Source of the DNA: Rhodobacteraceae bacterium EhC02
Lineage (GTDB): Bacteria > Pseudomonadota > Alphaproteobacteria > Rhodobacterales > Rhodobacteraceae
Reading direction: 5' to 3'
Assembly: GCA_001650895.1 (NCBI GenBank)
Contig: LXYH01000005.1
Span: 186,001 to 250,000, forward strand
DNA: 64,000 nucleotides
Both the position numbers and the translations under genes were made by a program. Below the pieces are notes generated by a model. The model ran no database searches and was not told the origin of the DNA. It worked only from the letters and a program-made list of their open reading frames with translations. Of the stretch, positions 47,692-56,506 are shown in pieces (position 1 is the stretch's first letter; the number at the start of each line of letters is the position of its first letter).

Positions 47692-47697
47692 ATCGGC

Positions 47698-48792
47698 TCA
47701 AGCGTCCAGTCCGGGGGGCGGGGGGGCGCCTTCGGGAAAAAGCGCCACCACTTTGAAGAGCGTCCCCATTTCCCATGGGTGCGTCAAGCGCCGATGTGCG
47801 GCGATATGGTCGTCCAGCGCGGCGCCGGTCAGCCGTCCGGCCAAAGCCTGCGCGCGCGAGGTGATGCCAAGCCGTTCCAGGAACACGCCCTGCGTGGTCA
47901 GCCGGCTATGGGCGCAGGGGATGTCGGCCAGCAGCGCCTCGAAATCCACATGGGCGGTCAGGTCGACCTCGCCGGGGTTTTCGAAGGGCGAGGCGTATTT
48001 CTGCCGGCCCATCGCTTGCAGCGTATCGCCCACGGACCGCCAGTCGCCGTAATCGTCGATCACCGCGACGCCGCCATGATCCGCGATGCGCTGCCCGATC
48101 TGCCGGGCGATCACCGGGGATGCGCCGCAAATCTCGACGATGTCATTTTCCCTTGTATCGGCCAGCCGCGCCTCAAGCACGGGATGTCCCGGGGCAGGGA
48201 CCAGGCCGATCACCAGCTGGTTCATCATCGTGCTCACCACCATCTCCGAGAAGCCTTCGGCGGTGCGAAAGAACTGCCGGATCGGCAAGGCGTCGAAAAA
48301 CTCGTTCGCCACCAGGTAAAGCGGCATCTGCGGCAGCGCGTCGGCACTGTCATGCCATGTGATCCGGTCGCCGGGCGTCAGCCCCGCCAGCGTTCTGGCT
48401 TGCCGGTCGCGCATCCGTGGCGAGGCTTCGACCAAGTGCACCTGCGCCGCCTCGTGAAATCCGGGCACCTTGCGCGTCACGCGCAGGATATCGGCCATCA
48501 GCGTCCCGCGTCCCGGCCCCAGTTCAGCCAGCGCAAAGCGCGCAGGCGCACCCTGGTCCAGCCAGGCCTGCGCAAGGCACAGGCCGATCATCTCGCCGAA
48601 CATCTGGCTGATCTCGGGCGCCGTGATGAAATCGCCCGCAGCGCCAATCGGATCGCGCGTCGTGTAATAGCCCAGGGTCGGGTGCAGCAGGCATTCGGTC
48701 ATGTAGTCCGCGATGGTCAGCGGACCTTGTGTCCTGATCCGGTCCAGCAGGATGCGTTCCAGCGCATTCATCTCGCGCGGCAGATCGATCAT
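47698..48792 (-). CDS. class I SAM-dependent methyltransferase, NDUFAF7/MidA family
   Basis: Methyltransferase of the DUF185/NDUFAF7 family; the mitochondrial member dimethylates an Arg of complex I subunit NDUFS2. Motifs: [20 protein letters not shown] and the SAM-binding [18 protein letters not shown], then [15 protein letters not shown]. It has 364 residues from ATG 48792, which overlaps the lgt stop (ATGA). A much longer open frame running to 50124 is an antisense/out-of-frame artefact over lgt. The bacterial target, possibly NuoD, is inferred. Confidence 0.9.
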   Translation of the reverse strand: MIDLPREMNALERILLDRIRTQGPLTIADYMTECLLHPTLGYYTTRDPIGAAGDFITAPEISQMFGEMIGLCLAQAWLDQGAPARFALAELGPGRGTLMADILRVTRKVPGFHEAAQVHLVEASPRMRDRQARTLAGLTPGDRITWHDSADALPQMPLYLVANEFFDALPIRQFFRTAEGFSEMVVSTMMNQLVIGLVPAPGHPVLEARLADTRENDIVEICGASPVIARQIGQRIADHGGVAVIDDYGDWRSVGDTLQAMGRQKYASPFENPGEVDLTAHVDFEALLADIPCAHSRLTTQGVFLERLGITSRAQALAGRLTGAALDDHIAAHRRLTHPWEMGTLFKVVALFPEGAPPPPGLDA

Positions 48793-49688
48793 GCGGGAAG
48801 GGCCTTTGATCGCCGCCGTGCCACCATGATCAGCGCAAGGCCCGCGGCCAGCATCGGCAGCGACAGAAGCTGCCCCATGGAGATCCCGGCCTCGCCCAGC
48901 CGGATCACATGGCCCAGCGGATTGTCCGGCGTGATGAATTGCGCATCGGCCTGGCGGAAATACTCGACGATGAAGCGCGCGGCGCCATAGCCGGCCAGGA
49001 ACACGCCGGTGATCTGTCCGGGCACCTTGAGCGCGTCGCGTCGGAAAGCCAGCCAGAGCATCAGGGCCAGCAGCACCGCGCCCTCCAGCCCCGCCTGGTA
49101 GAGCTGCGAGGGATGGCGCGCGCAAAGCCCGACCACGCCCGCACAGTCCTGGGCTGCGGCCCCCGGAAAGACGACGCCCCAGGGCACGTCCGTCGGCCGC
49201 CCCCAAAGTTCCGCATTGATGAAATTCGCAAGCCTTCCCAGCATCAGCCCTACGGGTACGCCAAGGGCGATCGCATCGGCCGCGGCCAGGCGCGGCACCT
49301 TCTGCCGCCAAGTGAAGATCCAGGCAGCGACCACGACGCCGAGGAACCCGCCATGAAAGGACATCCCGCCTTGCCAGACCATCAGGATTTGCCCCGGATT
49401 GGCCAGGTAATAGCCCGGTTGATAGAACAGAACGAAGCCAAGACGCCCGCCCAGGATGATCCCGAGGATGATCCATGTCAGCAGATCCTCGACCTGCGCC
49501 CTGGTCATGGGCGGCACGTTCCCTTGCCACAAGGCGGGGCGCCGGAGGGCTGCAAGGCTGATCTGCCAGGCCAGCACGATGCCGACGATATAGGCCAGCG
49601 CGTACCAGCGCAGCGCGAACTCCATTCCGAACAGGGTGACCGAAAATATCTCGGGCGAAATCTCGGGGAAGGGGATCATGGCGCGCAT
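48789..49688 (-). CDS. lgt: prolipoprotein diacylglyceryl transferase
   Basis: Inner-membrane enzyme that transfers diacylglycerol to the lipobox Cys of prolipoproteins, the first step of lipoprotein maturation. About seven hydrophobic segments; the Lgt signature is [21 protein letters not shown], with [11 protein letters not shown] and the C-terminal [11 protein letters not shown]. It has 299 residues from ATG 49688; ATG 49679 is the other candidate. It is first in the lgt-methyltransferase-pgeF group and divergent from ubiK. Confidence 0.96.
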   Translation of the reverse strand: MRAMIPFPEISPEIFSVTLFGMEFALRWYALAYIVGIVLAWQISLAALRRPALWQGNVPPMTRAQVEDLLTWIILGIILGGRLGFVLFYQPGYYLANPGQILMVWQGGMSFHGGFLGVVVAAWIFTWRQKVPRLAAADAIALGVPVGLMLGRLANFINAELWGRPTDVPWGVVFPGAAAQDCAGVVGLCARHPSQLYQAGLEGAVLLALMLWLAFRRDALKVPGQITGVFLAGYGAARFIVEYFRQADAQFITPDNPLGHVIRLGEAGISMGQLLSLPMLAAGLALIMVARRRSKALPA

Positions 49689-49786
49689 CTGCGTCTGTCT
49701 GCCTCTGGCTTGCGGGGGAAGTCAACCTTGTGGGCCGCCGCATTGCGGCCCATATAGGGAGGTAAAGGTAACGCTGGAGACCCGCA

Positions 49787-50035
49787 ATGCAGACGCGCAA
49801 CAAAATTCTCGATGACATCTCGCAACTGATGACCAATGCCTTGGGCGTGGCCCAGGGCGCCAAGGACGAGGCCGAGACCGCGATGAAGTCGATGATCGAC
49901 CGCTGGCTGGCCGACCGCGACTTTGTCACCCGCGAGGAATTCGACGCCGTCCGTGCCATGGCGCAGAAGGCGCGCGAGGAGAATGCAGCCCTCATGGCGC
50001 GCCTTGATGCGCTTGAGGCGCAGCAGGGCAAATAA
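49787..50035 (+). CDS. ubiK: ubiquinone biosynthesis accessory factor UbiK
   Basis: An 82-residue helical protein of the YqiC/UbiK family, which supports the UbiJ-centred ubiquinone complex. MQTRNKILDDISQLMTNALG and the C-terminal coiled coil (FDAVRAMAQKAREENAALMA) are typical. It stands alone, divergent from lgt, and is followed by a terminator. Confidence 0.88.
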   Translation: MQTRNKILDDISQLMTNALGVAQGAKDEAETAMKSMIDRWLADRDFVTREEFDAVRAMAQKAREENAALMARLDALEAQQGK

Positions 50036-50062
50036 GGTATCCCCGTTTCGCCGATCGACGTG

Positions 50063-50094
50063 ACGCGCGTTCCCCGAAGGAGCGCGCGTTTGTC
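50063..50094 (+). terminator. rho-independent terminator of ubiK
   Basis: Stem ACGCGCGTTCC (50063-50073) / GGAGCGCGCGT (50079-50089) with one mismatch region, followed by TTGTC. Confidence 0.65.
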
Positions 50095-50382
50095 ATTTCC
50101 GCGCATGGCAGAGGTGCAGGACACGCGGCAGGCCGGGGATGGATATTTTCAGCAAGAAGAAACCCGGCGCCGGATCATGCCAAGACATTGATCACGATCA
50201 TGTGGTCATGACGGCTTGATCCACATATTATTGAGGTTATCCCCAAAATATTGCTTTACAGGCCAGACCAGTCATACCACCATATCTTGTGAGGACGCGG
50301 GGAAAAGCCTCCGTCCTTAGAGCAGGCACCTAGCGGTTGAGGCGCTCTGACGCTTTGACGCTACAGGCAGAGAGGTGGCGCC
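50095..50382. other. intergenic region upstream of the YbjN-like gene
   Basis: Contains copy 3 of the dispersed repeat, then an AT-rich stretch (about 50200-50290) that should hold the promoter of the downstream gene. No ORF or RNA gene was recognised. Confidence 0.4.
50141..50161 (+). repeat. dispersed intergenic repeat, copy 3
   Basis: Core reads GGATATTT-TCA-GCAAGAAGAA, identical to copy 1 except within the three-base centre. It is enclosed by GCCGGG/CCCGGC, which could pair. It lies downstream of ubiK. Confidence 0.7.
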
Positions 50383-50883
50383 ATGGCACTATCCGAGCAG
50401 TACCTAGAGGACGACATTCACCCGATCGATATCGTCGAGAACATCGCCGAATATCACGATTGGGATTTCGACCGTATCGGTCAGGACCAGATCGCCATGG
50501 CGGTCGAAGGGCAGTGGCGGACCTATTCGATCACGCTGGCCTGGTCCAGCTATGACGAGACCCTGCGCCTGATCTGTACCTTCGAGATGGAGCCGCCCGA
50601 GGCGCGCTTGCCGCATCTTTACGAAACCCTGAATGCCGTGAACGACCAGTGCTGGGCCGGGGCCTTCACCTTCTGGGCGGAACAGAAGCTGATGGTCTGG
50701 CGCTATGGCCTTGTCCTGTCGGGCGAGCAGGTCGCCAGCCCCGAGCAGATCGACACGCTGATCAACGCCGCGGTGATGAGCGCAGAGCGGTATTATCCCG
50801 CCTTCCAGCTGGTCGTCTGGGGCGAGCGGCCACCGGCCGAAGCGTTGCAGGTCGCCATTGCAGAGGCCTACGGGCGCGCGTAA
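50383..50883 (+). CDS. YbjN domain-containing protein
   Basis: A 166-residue cytosolic protein of the YbjN family (type III secretion chaperone-like fold). Visible are HPIDIVENIAEYHDWDFDRI, WRTYSITLAWSSYDETLRLI and the C-terminal LVVWGERPPAEAL. Proposed roles in E. coli are regulatory and stress-related; the mechanism is not settled. A GAGAGGTGG ribosome binding site precedes the ATG. It is followed by proC 39 nt later, possibly in one transcript. Confidence 0.88.
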   Translation: MALSEQYLEDDIHPIDIVENIAEYHDWDFDRIGQDQIAMAVEGQWRTYSITLAWSSYDETLRLICTFEMEPPEARLPHLYETLNAVNDQCWAGAFTFWAEQKLMVWRYGLVLSGEQVASPEQIDTLINAAVMSAERYYPAFQLVVWGERPPAEALQVAIAEAYGRA

Positions 50884-50922
50884 CACTGCCCCCCGACGCG
50901 AAGCAGCCGAGGGGGACATTTC

Positions 50923-51738
50923 ATGGATATGCAAGAGCTTGGCCGCAGGGGGCTGGTGCTTCTGGGCTGCGGCAAGATGGGATCGGCCATGCTGGCCGGG
51001 TGGCTGGCGCGCGGGCTGGACCCGGCTGGCGTCTGGGTGATCGACCCCAACCCGTCCGACTGGCTGCGCGGCACCGGCGTGCGGATCAATGCCGACCTGC
51101 CCACCAATCCGGCAATCGTAATCGTTGCGGTCAAGCCGCAGATGATGAGCGCGGCCCTGCCGACGCTGGCGGCCATGGGCAATGGCGAGACGCTGTTCAT
51201 CTCGGTCGCGGCTGGCACGCCGATTGCGCGATTCGAGGAGGTTCTGGGTGCGCGCACGCCCATCGTCCGCGCCATGCCGAACACGCCCGCCGCCGTCGGG
51301 CGCGGGATCAGCGCCATCGTCGGCAACGCCCATGCCGGGGCCGCCGGGCTGGATGCGGCCGAGGCGCTGCTGTCCGCCGTGGGGCAGGTGGTGCGGCTGG
51401 AGCATGAAGGCCAGATGGATGCGGTGACCGGCCTGTCGGGATCCGGACCCGCCTATGTCTTTCACCTGATCGAAACCATGGCCGCAGCCGGCGTGGCGCA
51501 GGGGCTGAGGCCCGATCTGGCCCTGCAACTGGCCCGCGCCACCGTGGCAGGGGCCGGCGCGCTGGCCGAAGAGGCGGATGAAACACCGGCACAGCTGCGC
51601 ATCAACGTGACCAGCCCCAATGGCACCACGCAGGCCGCCCTGGATGTGCTGATGGATGCCGAAACCGGGTTTCCGGCCTTGCTGCAGCGCGCGATCAAGG
51701 CCGCGACCGACCGATCCAAGGAACTGTCCCGTGGCTGA
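50923..51738 (+). CDS. proC: pyrroline-5-carboxylate reductase
   Basis: NAD(P)H-dependent last step of proline synthesis. N-terminal Rossmann motif LVLLGCGKMGSAMLAGWLAR; C-terminal family signature AVTGLSGSGPAYVFHLIETM and the TSPNGTTQAALDVL dimerisation helix. It has 271 residues, intact. GAGGGGGAC precedes the ATG. The end overlaps the next gene by 8 nt. Confidence 0.96.
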   Translation: MDMQELGRRGLVLLGCGKMGSAMLAGWLARGLDPAGVWVIDPNPSDWLRGTGVRINADLPTNPAIVIVAVKPQMMSAALPTLAAMGNGETLFISVAAGTPIARFEEVLGARTPIVRAMPNTPAAVGRGISAIVGNAHAGAAGLDAAEALLSAVGQVVRLEHEGQMDAVTGLSGSGPAYVFHLIETMAAAGVAQGLRPDLALQLARATVAGAGALAEEADETPAQLRINVTSPNGTTQAALDVLMDAETGFPALLQRAIKAATDRSKELSRG

Positions 51739-52069
51739 GATCACCTTTGACGATTTCCTGAAAATCGATATCCGCGTGGGCCGTGTCACCCGCGCCGAAC
51801 CCTATCCCGAGGCGCGCAAGCCCGCGATCAAGCTCTGGATCGACTTCGGTCCCGAGATCGGGGAAAAGAAGACCTCGGCCCAGATCACGGCCCATTACAC
51901 GCCCGAAGGCCTTATCGGAAAACAGGTGATGGCGGTCGTGAATTTCCCGCCCCGGCAGATCGGCCGCTTCATGTCCGAAGTGCTGGTGCTGGGTGTCTCG
52001 GACGCGCAGGGCGGGATCGTCCTGCTGTCACCCGATCTTGACGTACCGCTTGGTGGAAGGATGCATTGA
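51731..52069 (+). CDS. tRNA-binding (CsaA-like) OB-fold protein
   Basis: A 112-residue protein consisting of a single tRNA-binding/EMAP II-like OB fold: LKIDIRVGRVTRAEPYPEA, SAQITAHYTPEGLIGKQVMA and VVNFPPRQIGRFMSEVLVLG. CsaA proteins bind tRNA or act as export chaperones in Bacillus; the role here is unknown. It uses a GTG start at 51731 inside the end of proC, so it is coupled. The stop TGA shares its last base with the ATG of the next gene. Confidence 0.9.
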   Translation: MAEITFDDFLKIDIRVGRVTRAEPYPEARKPAIKLWIDFGPEIGEKKTSAQITAHYTPEGLIGKQVMAVVNFPPRQIGRFMSEVLVLGVSDAQGGIVLLSPDLDVPLGGRMH

Positions 52070-53022
52070 TGCCCAAGGTTCTGATCAGTCGCCGCTTGCC
52101 CGACAGCGTGCTCGAAGCGGCCTCGAAGATGTTCGACATGGAATTGCGCGACAAGACGGCGCCCATGACCCCTGCGGAAATGCGTTCGGGCCTTGCGCTT
52201 TACGATGCGATCATGCCGTCGCTGGGGGACAGGTTCTCGGCCGATATCTTTGCCGAATTCGGTCGGCCCCGCTGCAAGCTCTTGGCCAATTTCGGCGTGG
52301 GGATCAACCATATCGATGTCGAGGCCGCCCGCGCCCATGGGGTCAAAGTGACCAATACGCCCGGTGCCGTGACCGATGCGACCGCCGATACGGCGATGAC
52401 CCTGATCCTGATGAGCGCGCGGCGCGCGGGCGAGGGTGAACGGCTGGTCCGGTCAGGCGCCTGGGAGGGCTGGCATCCGACGCAGATGCTGGGCCTGCAT
52501 GTGACGGGCAAGACGGTGGGCATCGTCGGCATGGGCCGGATCGGACAGGCCATCGCGCGGCGTTGCCACTTCGGCTTCGGGATGGAGGTGCTGTTCTTCA
52601 ATCGCTCGCCCAAGGCGGTGGATTTCCCGGCGCGGCAGGTGGACAGCCTGCATGATCTGGCCGCTGCAGTGGATATTCTTGTGGTCGCCACGCCGGGCGG
52701 GGCAGAAACGCATCACCTGATCGATGCAGAGGTGCTGGCCGCGATGCAGCCTCATGCCCATCTGGTCAATATCGCCCGTGGCGATGTCGTCGAAGAGGCC
52801 GCGCTGATCGCGGCGCTTCAGGCTGGCCGCATCGGCGGTGCGGGTCTGGATGTCTATGAATTCGAACCCCAGGTGCCCGAGGCGCTGCGCAAGCTGGACA
52901 ACGTGACGCTGCTGCCGCACCTGGGCACATCGACCCTTGAAGTGCGCGAGGCGATGGGGCGGATGGTTCTGGACAACCTTGCCGCGCATTTCGCCGGAAA
53001 GCCCCTGCCGAACCCGGTTTGA
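52069..53022 (+). CDS. D-glycerate dehydrogenase-like 2-hydroxyacid dehydrogenase
   Basis: NAD-dependent D-2-hydroxyacid dehydrogenase of 317 residues. The cofactor motif is VGIVGMGRIGQAIARRCHF (about residue 148). Catalytic residues lie in LVNIARGDVVEEAAL (Arg), DVYEFEPQVPEAL (Glu) and TLLPHLGTSTLEV (His). GNFGVG-type LLANFGVGINHIDVEAA is typical of glyoxylate/hydroxypyruvate reductases (GhrB-like). The substrate is inferred. It is third in the proC transcript, with GGAAGGA upstream. Confidence 0.9.
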   Translation: MPKVLISRRLPDSVLEAASKMFDMELRDKTAPMTPAEMRSGLALYDAIMPSLGDRFSADIFAEFGRPRCKLLANFGVGINHIDVEAARAHGVKVTNTPGAVTDATADTAMTLILMSARRAGEGERLVRSGAWEGWHPTQMLGLHVTGKTVGIVGMGRIGQAIARRCHFGFGMEVLFFNRSPKAVDFPARQVDSLHDLAAAVDILVVATPGGAETHHLIDAEVLAAMQPHAHLVNIARGDVVEEAALIAALQAGRIGGAGLDVYEFEPQVPEALRKLDNVTLLPHLGTSTLEVREAMGRMVLDNLAAHFAGKPLPNPV

Positions 53023-53067
53023 CCCTGGGTCAAGCCTGACGCATCCCGGGGCAAGAGGTCTTGACCT
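53021..53067 (+). promoter_or_regulatory. nested palindromes upstream of the FabH-like gene
   Basis: GACCC-T-GGGTC at 53021-53031, AGGTC-TT-GACCT at 53056-53067, and a 7 bp inverted repeat GGTCAAG (53028-53034) / CTTGACC (53060-53066). TTGACC at 53061 could be a -35 hexamer. They may form a terminator for the upstream genes, an operator, or both. Confidence 0.35.
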
Positions 53068-53116
53068 TCACCATGCTCCGGGGTGATCTGGGGCACCATC
53101 AGGGAAGGGGCGCGTC

Positions 53117-54238
53117 ATGTATCAGCCGGTCATCAGCGGAACCGGGGTTTTCACACCCTCGCAGGTCATCACCAATGACGAGCTTGTGGTGGCTTTCAAC
53201 GCCTATGCGGATCGGTTCAATGCCGAACATGCCGACCAGATCGCGGCGGGCGAGATCGACGCCAAGGAACATTCCTCGTCCGAGTTCATCTTCAAGGCCT
53301 CGGGGATCGAACAGCGTTATGTTCTGGACAAGTCGGGCGTGCTGGACCCTGCGGTGATGCATCCCCAGCTGCGCCAGCGCAGCGATGACGAGCCTGGCGT
53401 GATGGCCGAGATGGCGCTGGATGCCTGCGCCAAGGCCCTGGCGATGGCGGGGCTGACCGGTGCGGATGTCGATCTGGTGATCTGCGCGGCCAGCAACATG
53501 GAACGCGCCTATCCGGCGATAGCCGTCGAAATACAGCAGCTTCTGGGGGCGGGGGGCTTTGCCTTCGACATGAATGTCGCCTGTTCCTCTGCCACCTTCG
53601 GAATTCAGGCGGCGGCCGACATGGTGCGCGCAGGCTCGGCGCGCTGCGCGATCGTCGTCAACCCCGAGATCTGCTCGGGCCATCTGGAATGGCGCGATCG
53701 CGATTGTCATTTCATTTTCGGCGATGTCTGCACCGCCACGGTGATCACGCGCGACGAAGACGCGAAAGGCCCGCATTTCCGCATCCTGTCAACGTGCTGC
53801 GCCACCCAGTTTTCAAACAACATCCGCAACAACAACGGCTTTTTGCGCCGCTCGCGCCCTGACGGCGTGGCCGACCGTCGCGACATGCAGTTCATGCAGA
53901 ACGGGCGCAAGGTCTTCAAGGAAGTGGTTCCGATGGTGTCGGACCATATCCTGCACCATATCGCGGATGAGGGCGTGCAGCCCTCGCAGTTGCGGCGTCT
54001 CTGGCTGCATCAGGCCAACAAGACGATGAACGATTTCATCGGGCGCAAGGTGCTGGGGCGCGATCCCGAACCGGGCGAGCAGCCGAACATCCTGCAGGAA
54101 TATGCCAACACATCCTCCGCCGGGTCGATCATCGCCTTTGCGAAACACTCGGCGGATCTGCAGCCGGGCGACATGGGGCTGATCTGTTCCTTCGGCGCGG
54201 GCTATTCCGTGGGCTCTGTCCTGATCCAGCGGGTCTGA
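53117..54238 (+). CDS. beta-ketoacyl-ACP synthase III-like protein
   Basis: Thiolase-fold condensing enzyme of 373 residues. The catalytic triad is Cys156 (DMNVACSSATF), His298 (LWLHQANKTM) and Asn331 (EYANTSSAGSI). It is longer than housekeeping FabH (about 320) and has an inserted charged segment at residues 35-55 (FNAEHADQIAAGEIDAKE) and NTSSAG in place of the common NTSAAS. It therefore looks like a divergent paralogue with its own acyl specificity rather than the plsX-linked FabH. The final product is not known. It converges on the transglycosylase gene. Confidence 0.87.
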   Translation: MYQPVISGTGVFTPSQVITNDELVVAFNAYADRFNAEHADQIAAGEIDAKEHSSSEFIFKASGIEQRYVLDKSGVLDPAVMHPQLRQRSDDEPGVMAEMALDACAKALAMAGLTGADVDLVICAASNMERAYPAIAVEIQQLLGAGGFAFDMNVACSSATFGIQAAADMVRAGSARCAIVVNPEICSGHLEWRDRDCHFIFGDVCTATVITRDEDAKGPHFRILSTCCATQFSNNIRNNNGFLRRSRPDGVADRRDMQFMQNGRKVFKEVVPMVSDHILHHIADEGVQPSQLRRLWLHQANKTMNDFIGRKVLGRDPEPGEQPNILQEYANTSSAGSIIAFAKHSADLQPGDMGLICSFGAGYSVGSVLIQRV

Positions 54239-54240
54239 GC

Positions 54241-54259
54241 CCGCCCTAACGCAGGGCGG
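54241..54259. terminator. hairpin between convergent fabH-like and mltB-type genes
   Basis: Stem CCGCCCT (54241-54247) / AGGGCGG (54253-54259) with loop AACGC, followed by ATTTC on the plus strand. It overlaps the stop of the transglycosylase gene. Confidence 0.45.
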
Positions 54260-55478
54260 ATTTCATCGACGCATCGGGGAAGCAGGTGGGCGTCTGCCCC
54301 GTCGCCTCTTGCCACGCCCCGATGGAGCGCCGCGTCCGGAACCCGGCCAGGCCATCCGCACCGCCGGTGTCATGGCCCATCCGTTCAAGCGCGGCCTGCA
54401 TCGCCGCCACGTCCGAGCGCATCAGCCCGCCGACTGGCCCCCAGCGGCCCGCGAAATCGCCCATGCCATAGGCGATACGATCCCCCACATGGCCGACAAA
54501 AAGCGCGTAAAGGTCGGACATGTTGTAGTCCTTGAGCACGTAGAAATTCTGCGTCACCACGAAGGCAGGGCCATGCCGCCCCGCAGGCATCAGCAGGAAA
54601 CCCTCGCGCTGCATCTCGTCGGCGGGAAAGGCGCGCCCGCCGATCCGTGTGATCCCCATGGCGACCCATGTCGCAAAGCTGCGGCCCTTGTCAGGGCCTT
54701 CCAATGCACAAGACACCTGCGCGGGAACTGTAACCTCGAACCCCCAGTCGCGGCCCTTCTGCCAGCCATGGGCGGCAAGGTAGGCCGCGATCGAGGCGAT
54801 GGTGTCAGGTGCCGATCCCCAAATGTCGGCCCGTCCGTCGCCATCCCCGTCCCGTGCATGTTTCAGCATGTTGGAGGGCATGAACTGTGGCTGCCCCAGC
54901 GCCCCGGCCCAGCTTGAGCGCAGACCGCGCGGGGACGCATGGCCCGCCTCGATCAGTTGCAGGGCGGCGATCAATTCGTCCGTGAAATAAGGTGCGCGCG
55001 TGGACATGAAGCCTTTTGTGCCCAGCACGGCAAGGGCATCATGCGGGATCGCGGCGCGTCCATAGGCGGATTCACGGCCCCAGATGGCCAGGATGATCCG
55101 GCCGGGCACGCCCGTTTGCCGTTCGGCACGTTCAAGTGCTGCGGCATGACGGCGGGCCATGGCGATACCCTCGCGGGTGGTCGCGGTGACCGTGTTCGGC
55201 GCGAAATAGGCCGCGGGGCTGCCGAATTCGCCCTGCCTTTGCGGTCTGGGGCGGTTGATGTCGCTGCCGGGGGGGATCAGGTCGGGCAGGTCCCACATCA
55301 GGGTCACACCCTGAAACGCCGCCTCATGGGTTGCGCGGCTGACACCTGCGGCGCGGGCGCGGGGCCAGACGGTATCCTGCAGCCATGCACGGAACTGACG
55401 CTCCACCGCGGGGCGATCCTGCGCCATGACGGGTGGGGACAGAAGCAGAAGGCTCAGGGCAAGGATCAGCAGGCGCAT
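54246..55478 (-). CDS. lytic murein transglycosylase (MltB family) with peptidoglycan-binding domain
   Basis: Periplasmic enzyme cleaving glycan strands to 1,6-anhydro muropeptides. A signal peptide (LLILALSLLLLSPPVMAQD, no lipobox Cys) is followed by an SLT-2/MltB catalytic domain with the Glu of IWGRESAYGRAA near residue 145 and GALGQPQFMPSN. From about residue 340 it has a C-terminal peptidoglycan-binding domain (MQAALERMGHDTGGADGLAG). It has 410 residues, intact. Soluble export rather than lipoprotein anchoring is the difference from E. coli MltB. Confidence 0.92.
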   Translation of the reverse strand: MRLLILALSLLLLSPPVMAQDRPAVERQFRAWLQDTVWPRARAAGVSRATHEAAFQGVTLMWDLPDLIPPGSDINRPRPQRQGEFGSPAAYFAPNTVTATTREGIAMARRHAAALERAERQTGVPGRIILAIWGRESAYGRAAIPHDALAVLGTKGFMSTRAPYFTDELIAALQLIEAGHASPRGLRSSWAGALGQPQFMPSNMLKHARDGDGDGRADIWGSAPDTIASIAAYLAAHGWQKGRDWGFEVTVPAQVSCALEGPDKGRSFATWVAMGITRIGGRAFPADEMQREGFLLMPAGRHGPAFVVTQNFYVLKDYNMSDLYALFVGHVGDRIAYGMGDFAGRWGPVGGLMRSDVAAMQAALERMGHDTGGADGLAGFRTRRSIGAWQEATGQTPTCFPDASMKSALR

Positions 55479-55525
55479 GGCATATTCCCAAGGATGCCCG
55501 ACGCTAGCATGACCGCGCCAATCGG

Positions 55526-56128
55526 TCAGCAGTCTGTTGCATCAGCGGGACGATCGCCCACCGCCTCGCGCCAGTGACGGCGGCAGAGGCTGACATAGGT
55601 TTCATTCCCGCCGATCTGTACCTGCGCCCCGTCCCGCAGGGCACGCCCCTCGGCATCCTTGCGTACCACCATCGTGGCCTTGCGCCCGCAGTGGCAGATG
55701 GTGCGCACCTCGCGCAACTCATCCGCCAGCGCCAGCAACGTGGCCGAGCCGGGGAAGAGTTCGCCCCGGAAATCGACACGCAGCCCGTAGCACATGACCG
55801 GCACGCCAAGATCATCGACGGCGCGCGCCAGATCCCAGACCTGCGCGGGTTCGAGGAATTGCGCCTCGTCGATGAAGACGCAGGCGATGGGCCCCTGATC
55901 CAGCCTTGTCGCAAGCCTGGCAAACAGGTTGTCGCCGGGGGCGAAAGTATCCGCCGCCTCGCCGATCCCGATGCGCGATGCGACCCGCCCATGGCCTGCG
56001 CGCCCGTCGACCTGCGCGGTCAGCAGATAGGTCTGCATGCCCCGTTCGCGATAGTTGTGCGAGGCCTGCAGCAGCACGGTGGATTTGCCGGCATTCATCG
56101 TCGAGAAATTGAAATAGAGCTTCGCCAT
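55526..56128 (-). CDS. tdk: thymidine kinase
   Basis: Type II thymidine kinase, phosphorylating thymidine in the salvage pathway. The P-loop is FSTMNAGKSTVLLQ at the N terminus; VFIDEAQFLEPAQVWDLA is the Walker B/lasso-adjacent motif; zinc Cys lie in TICHCGRKATM and the later YVSLCRRHW. It has 200 residues. The ATG at 56128 gives the family start MAKLYFNFSTM; the longer frame is spurious. It stands alone downstream of an unexplained 378 bp gap. Confidence 0.95.
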   Translation of the reverse strand: MAKLYFNFSTMNAGKSTVLLQASHNYRERGMQTYLLTAQVDGRAGHGRVASRIGIGEAADTFAPGDNLFARLATRLDQGPIACVFIDEAQFLEPAQVWDLARAVDDLGVPVMCYGLRVDFRGELFPGSATLLALADELREVRTICHCGRKATMVVRKDAEGRALRDGAQVQIGGNETYVSLCRRHWREAVGDRPADATDC

Positions 56129-56506
56129 GCAGCGATCTAGCGCGCCCCCCGCCACAAGTGCAAGGCGTTCCGGTCGGCGCAAAACGTGGAACAGGTGGTG
56201 CCGGTGCTTCGGATGACACGCGTACTGCAGCCCGTCGCATGGTCTGCCAATTCTGGCCCTGCCTCCTCCAGGGGCAGGCACACGACGGACTCAAAACACC
56301 TCGTTGGAGAATCGAGGTCACTCGTAACGTCTGCCAACACTGCAGGGTTTTCGGATACCCTACCGGAAGTCAAAAAATCGCGACAAAAATACACCTATAC
56401 TAAAGTAGTGTATTTGGGTGACGCAAAAGGCCACAATCAAGGCCGCTTCAACGGCGTGAAGCGGCCTGATCCTGTAAGCATTCGAAAAGCAATATGTTTT
56501 CGGGCG
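56129..56506. other. unexplained intergenic region between tdk and carB
   Basis: 378 bp with no convincing gene. Part (about 56240-56320) has stem-forming sequences (CCTGCC/GGCAGG, CCTCG/CGAGG). It ends in an AT-rich patch holding the inverted repeat AATACAC (56388-56394) / GTGTATT (56408-56414). It must include the tdk promoter; a small RNA is possible. A terminator for carB lies at 56441-56466. Confidence 0.4.
56441..56466 (-). terminator. hairpin downstream of carB
   Basis: Perfect 10 bp stem GGCCGCTTCA (56441-56450) / TGAAGCGGCC (56457-56466), loop ACGGCG, followed on the minus strand by TTGATTGTGG. It lies about 40 nt after the carB stop. Confidence 0.55.

Noticed and set aside
48793-50124. 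Upstream part of an 808-codon minus-strand frame ending in the methyltransferase
   Set aside because: The N-terminal 440 codons are an out-of-frame reading of lgt and its upstream region; the methyltransferase starts at 48792 overlapping the lgt stop.
56137-56394. 85-codon minus-strand ORF in the tdk-carB gap
   Set aside because: No ribosome binding site, Cys/Ser/Arg-rich chance-like composition, no recognisable motif.
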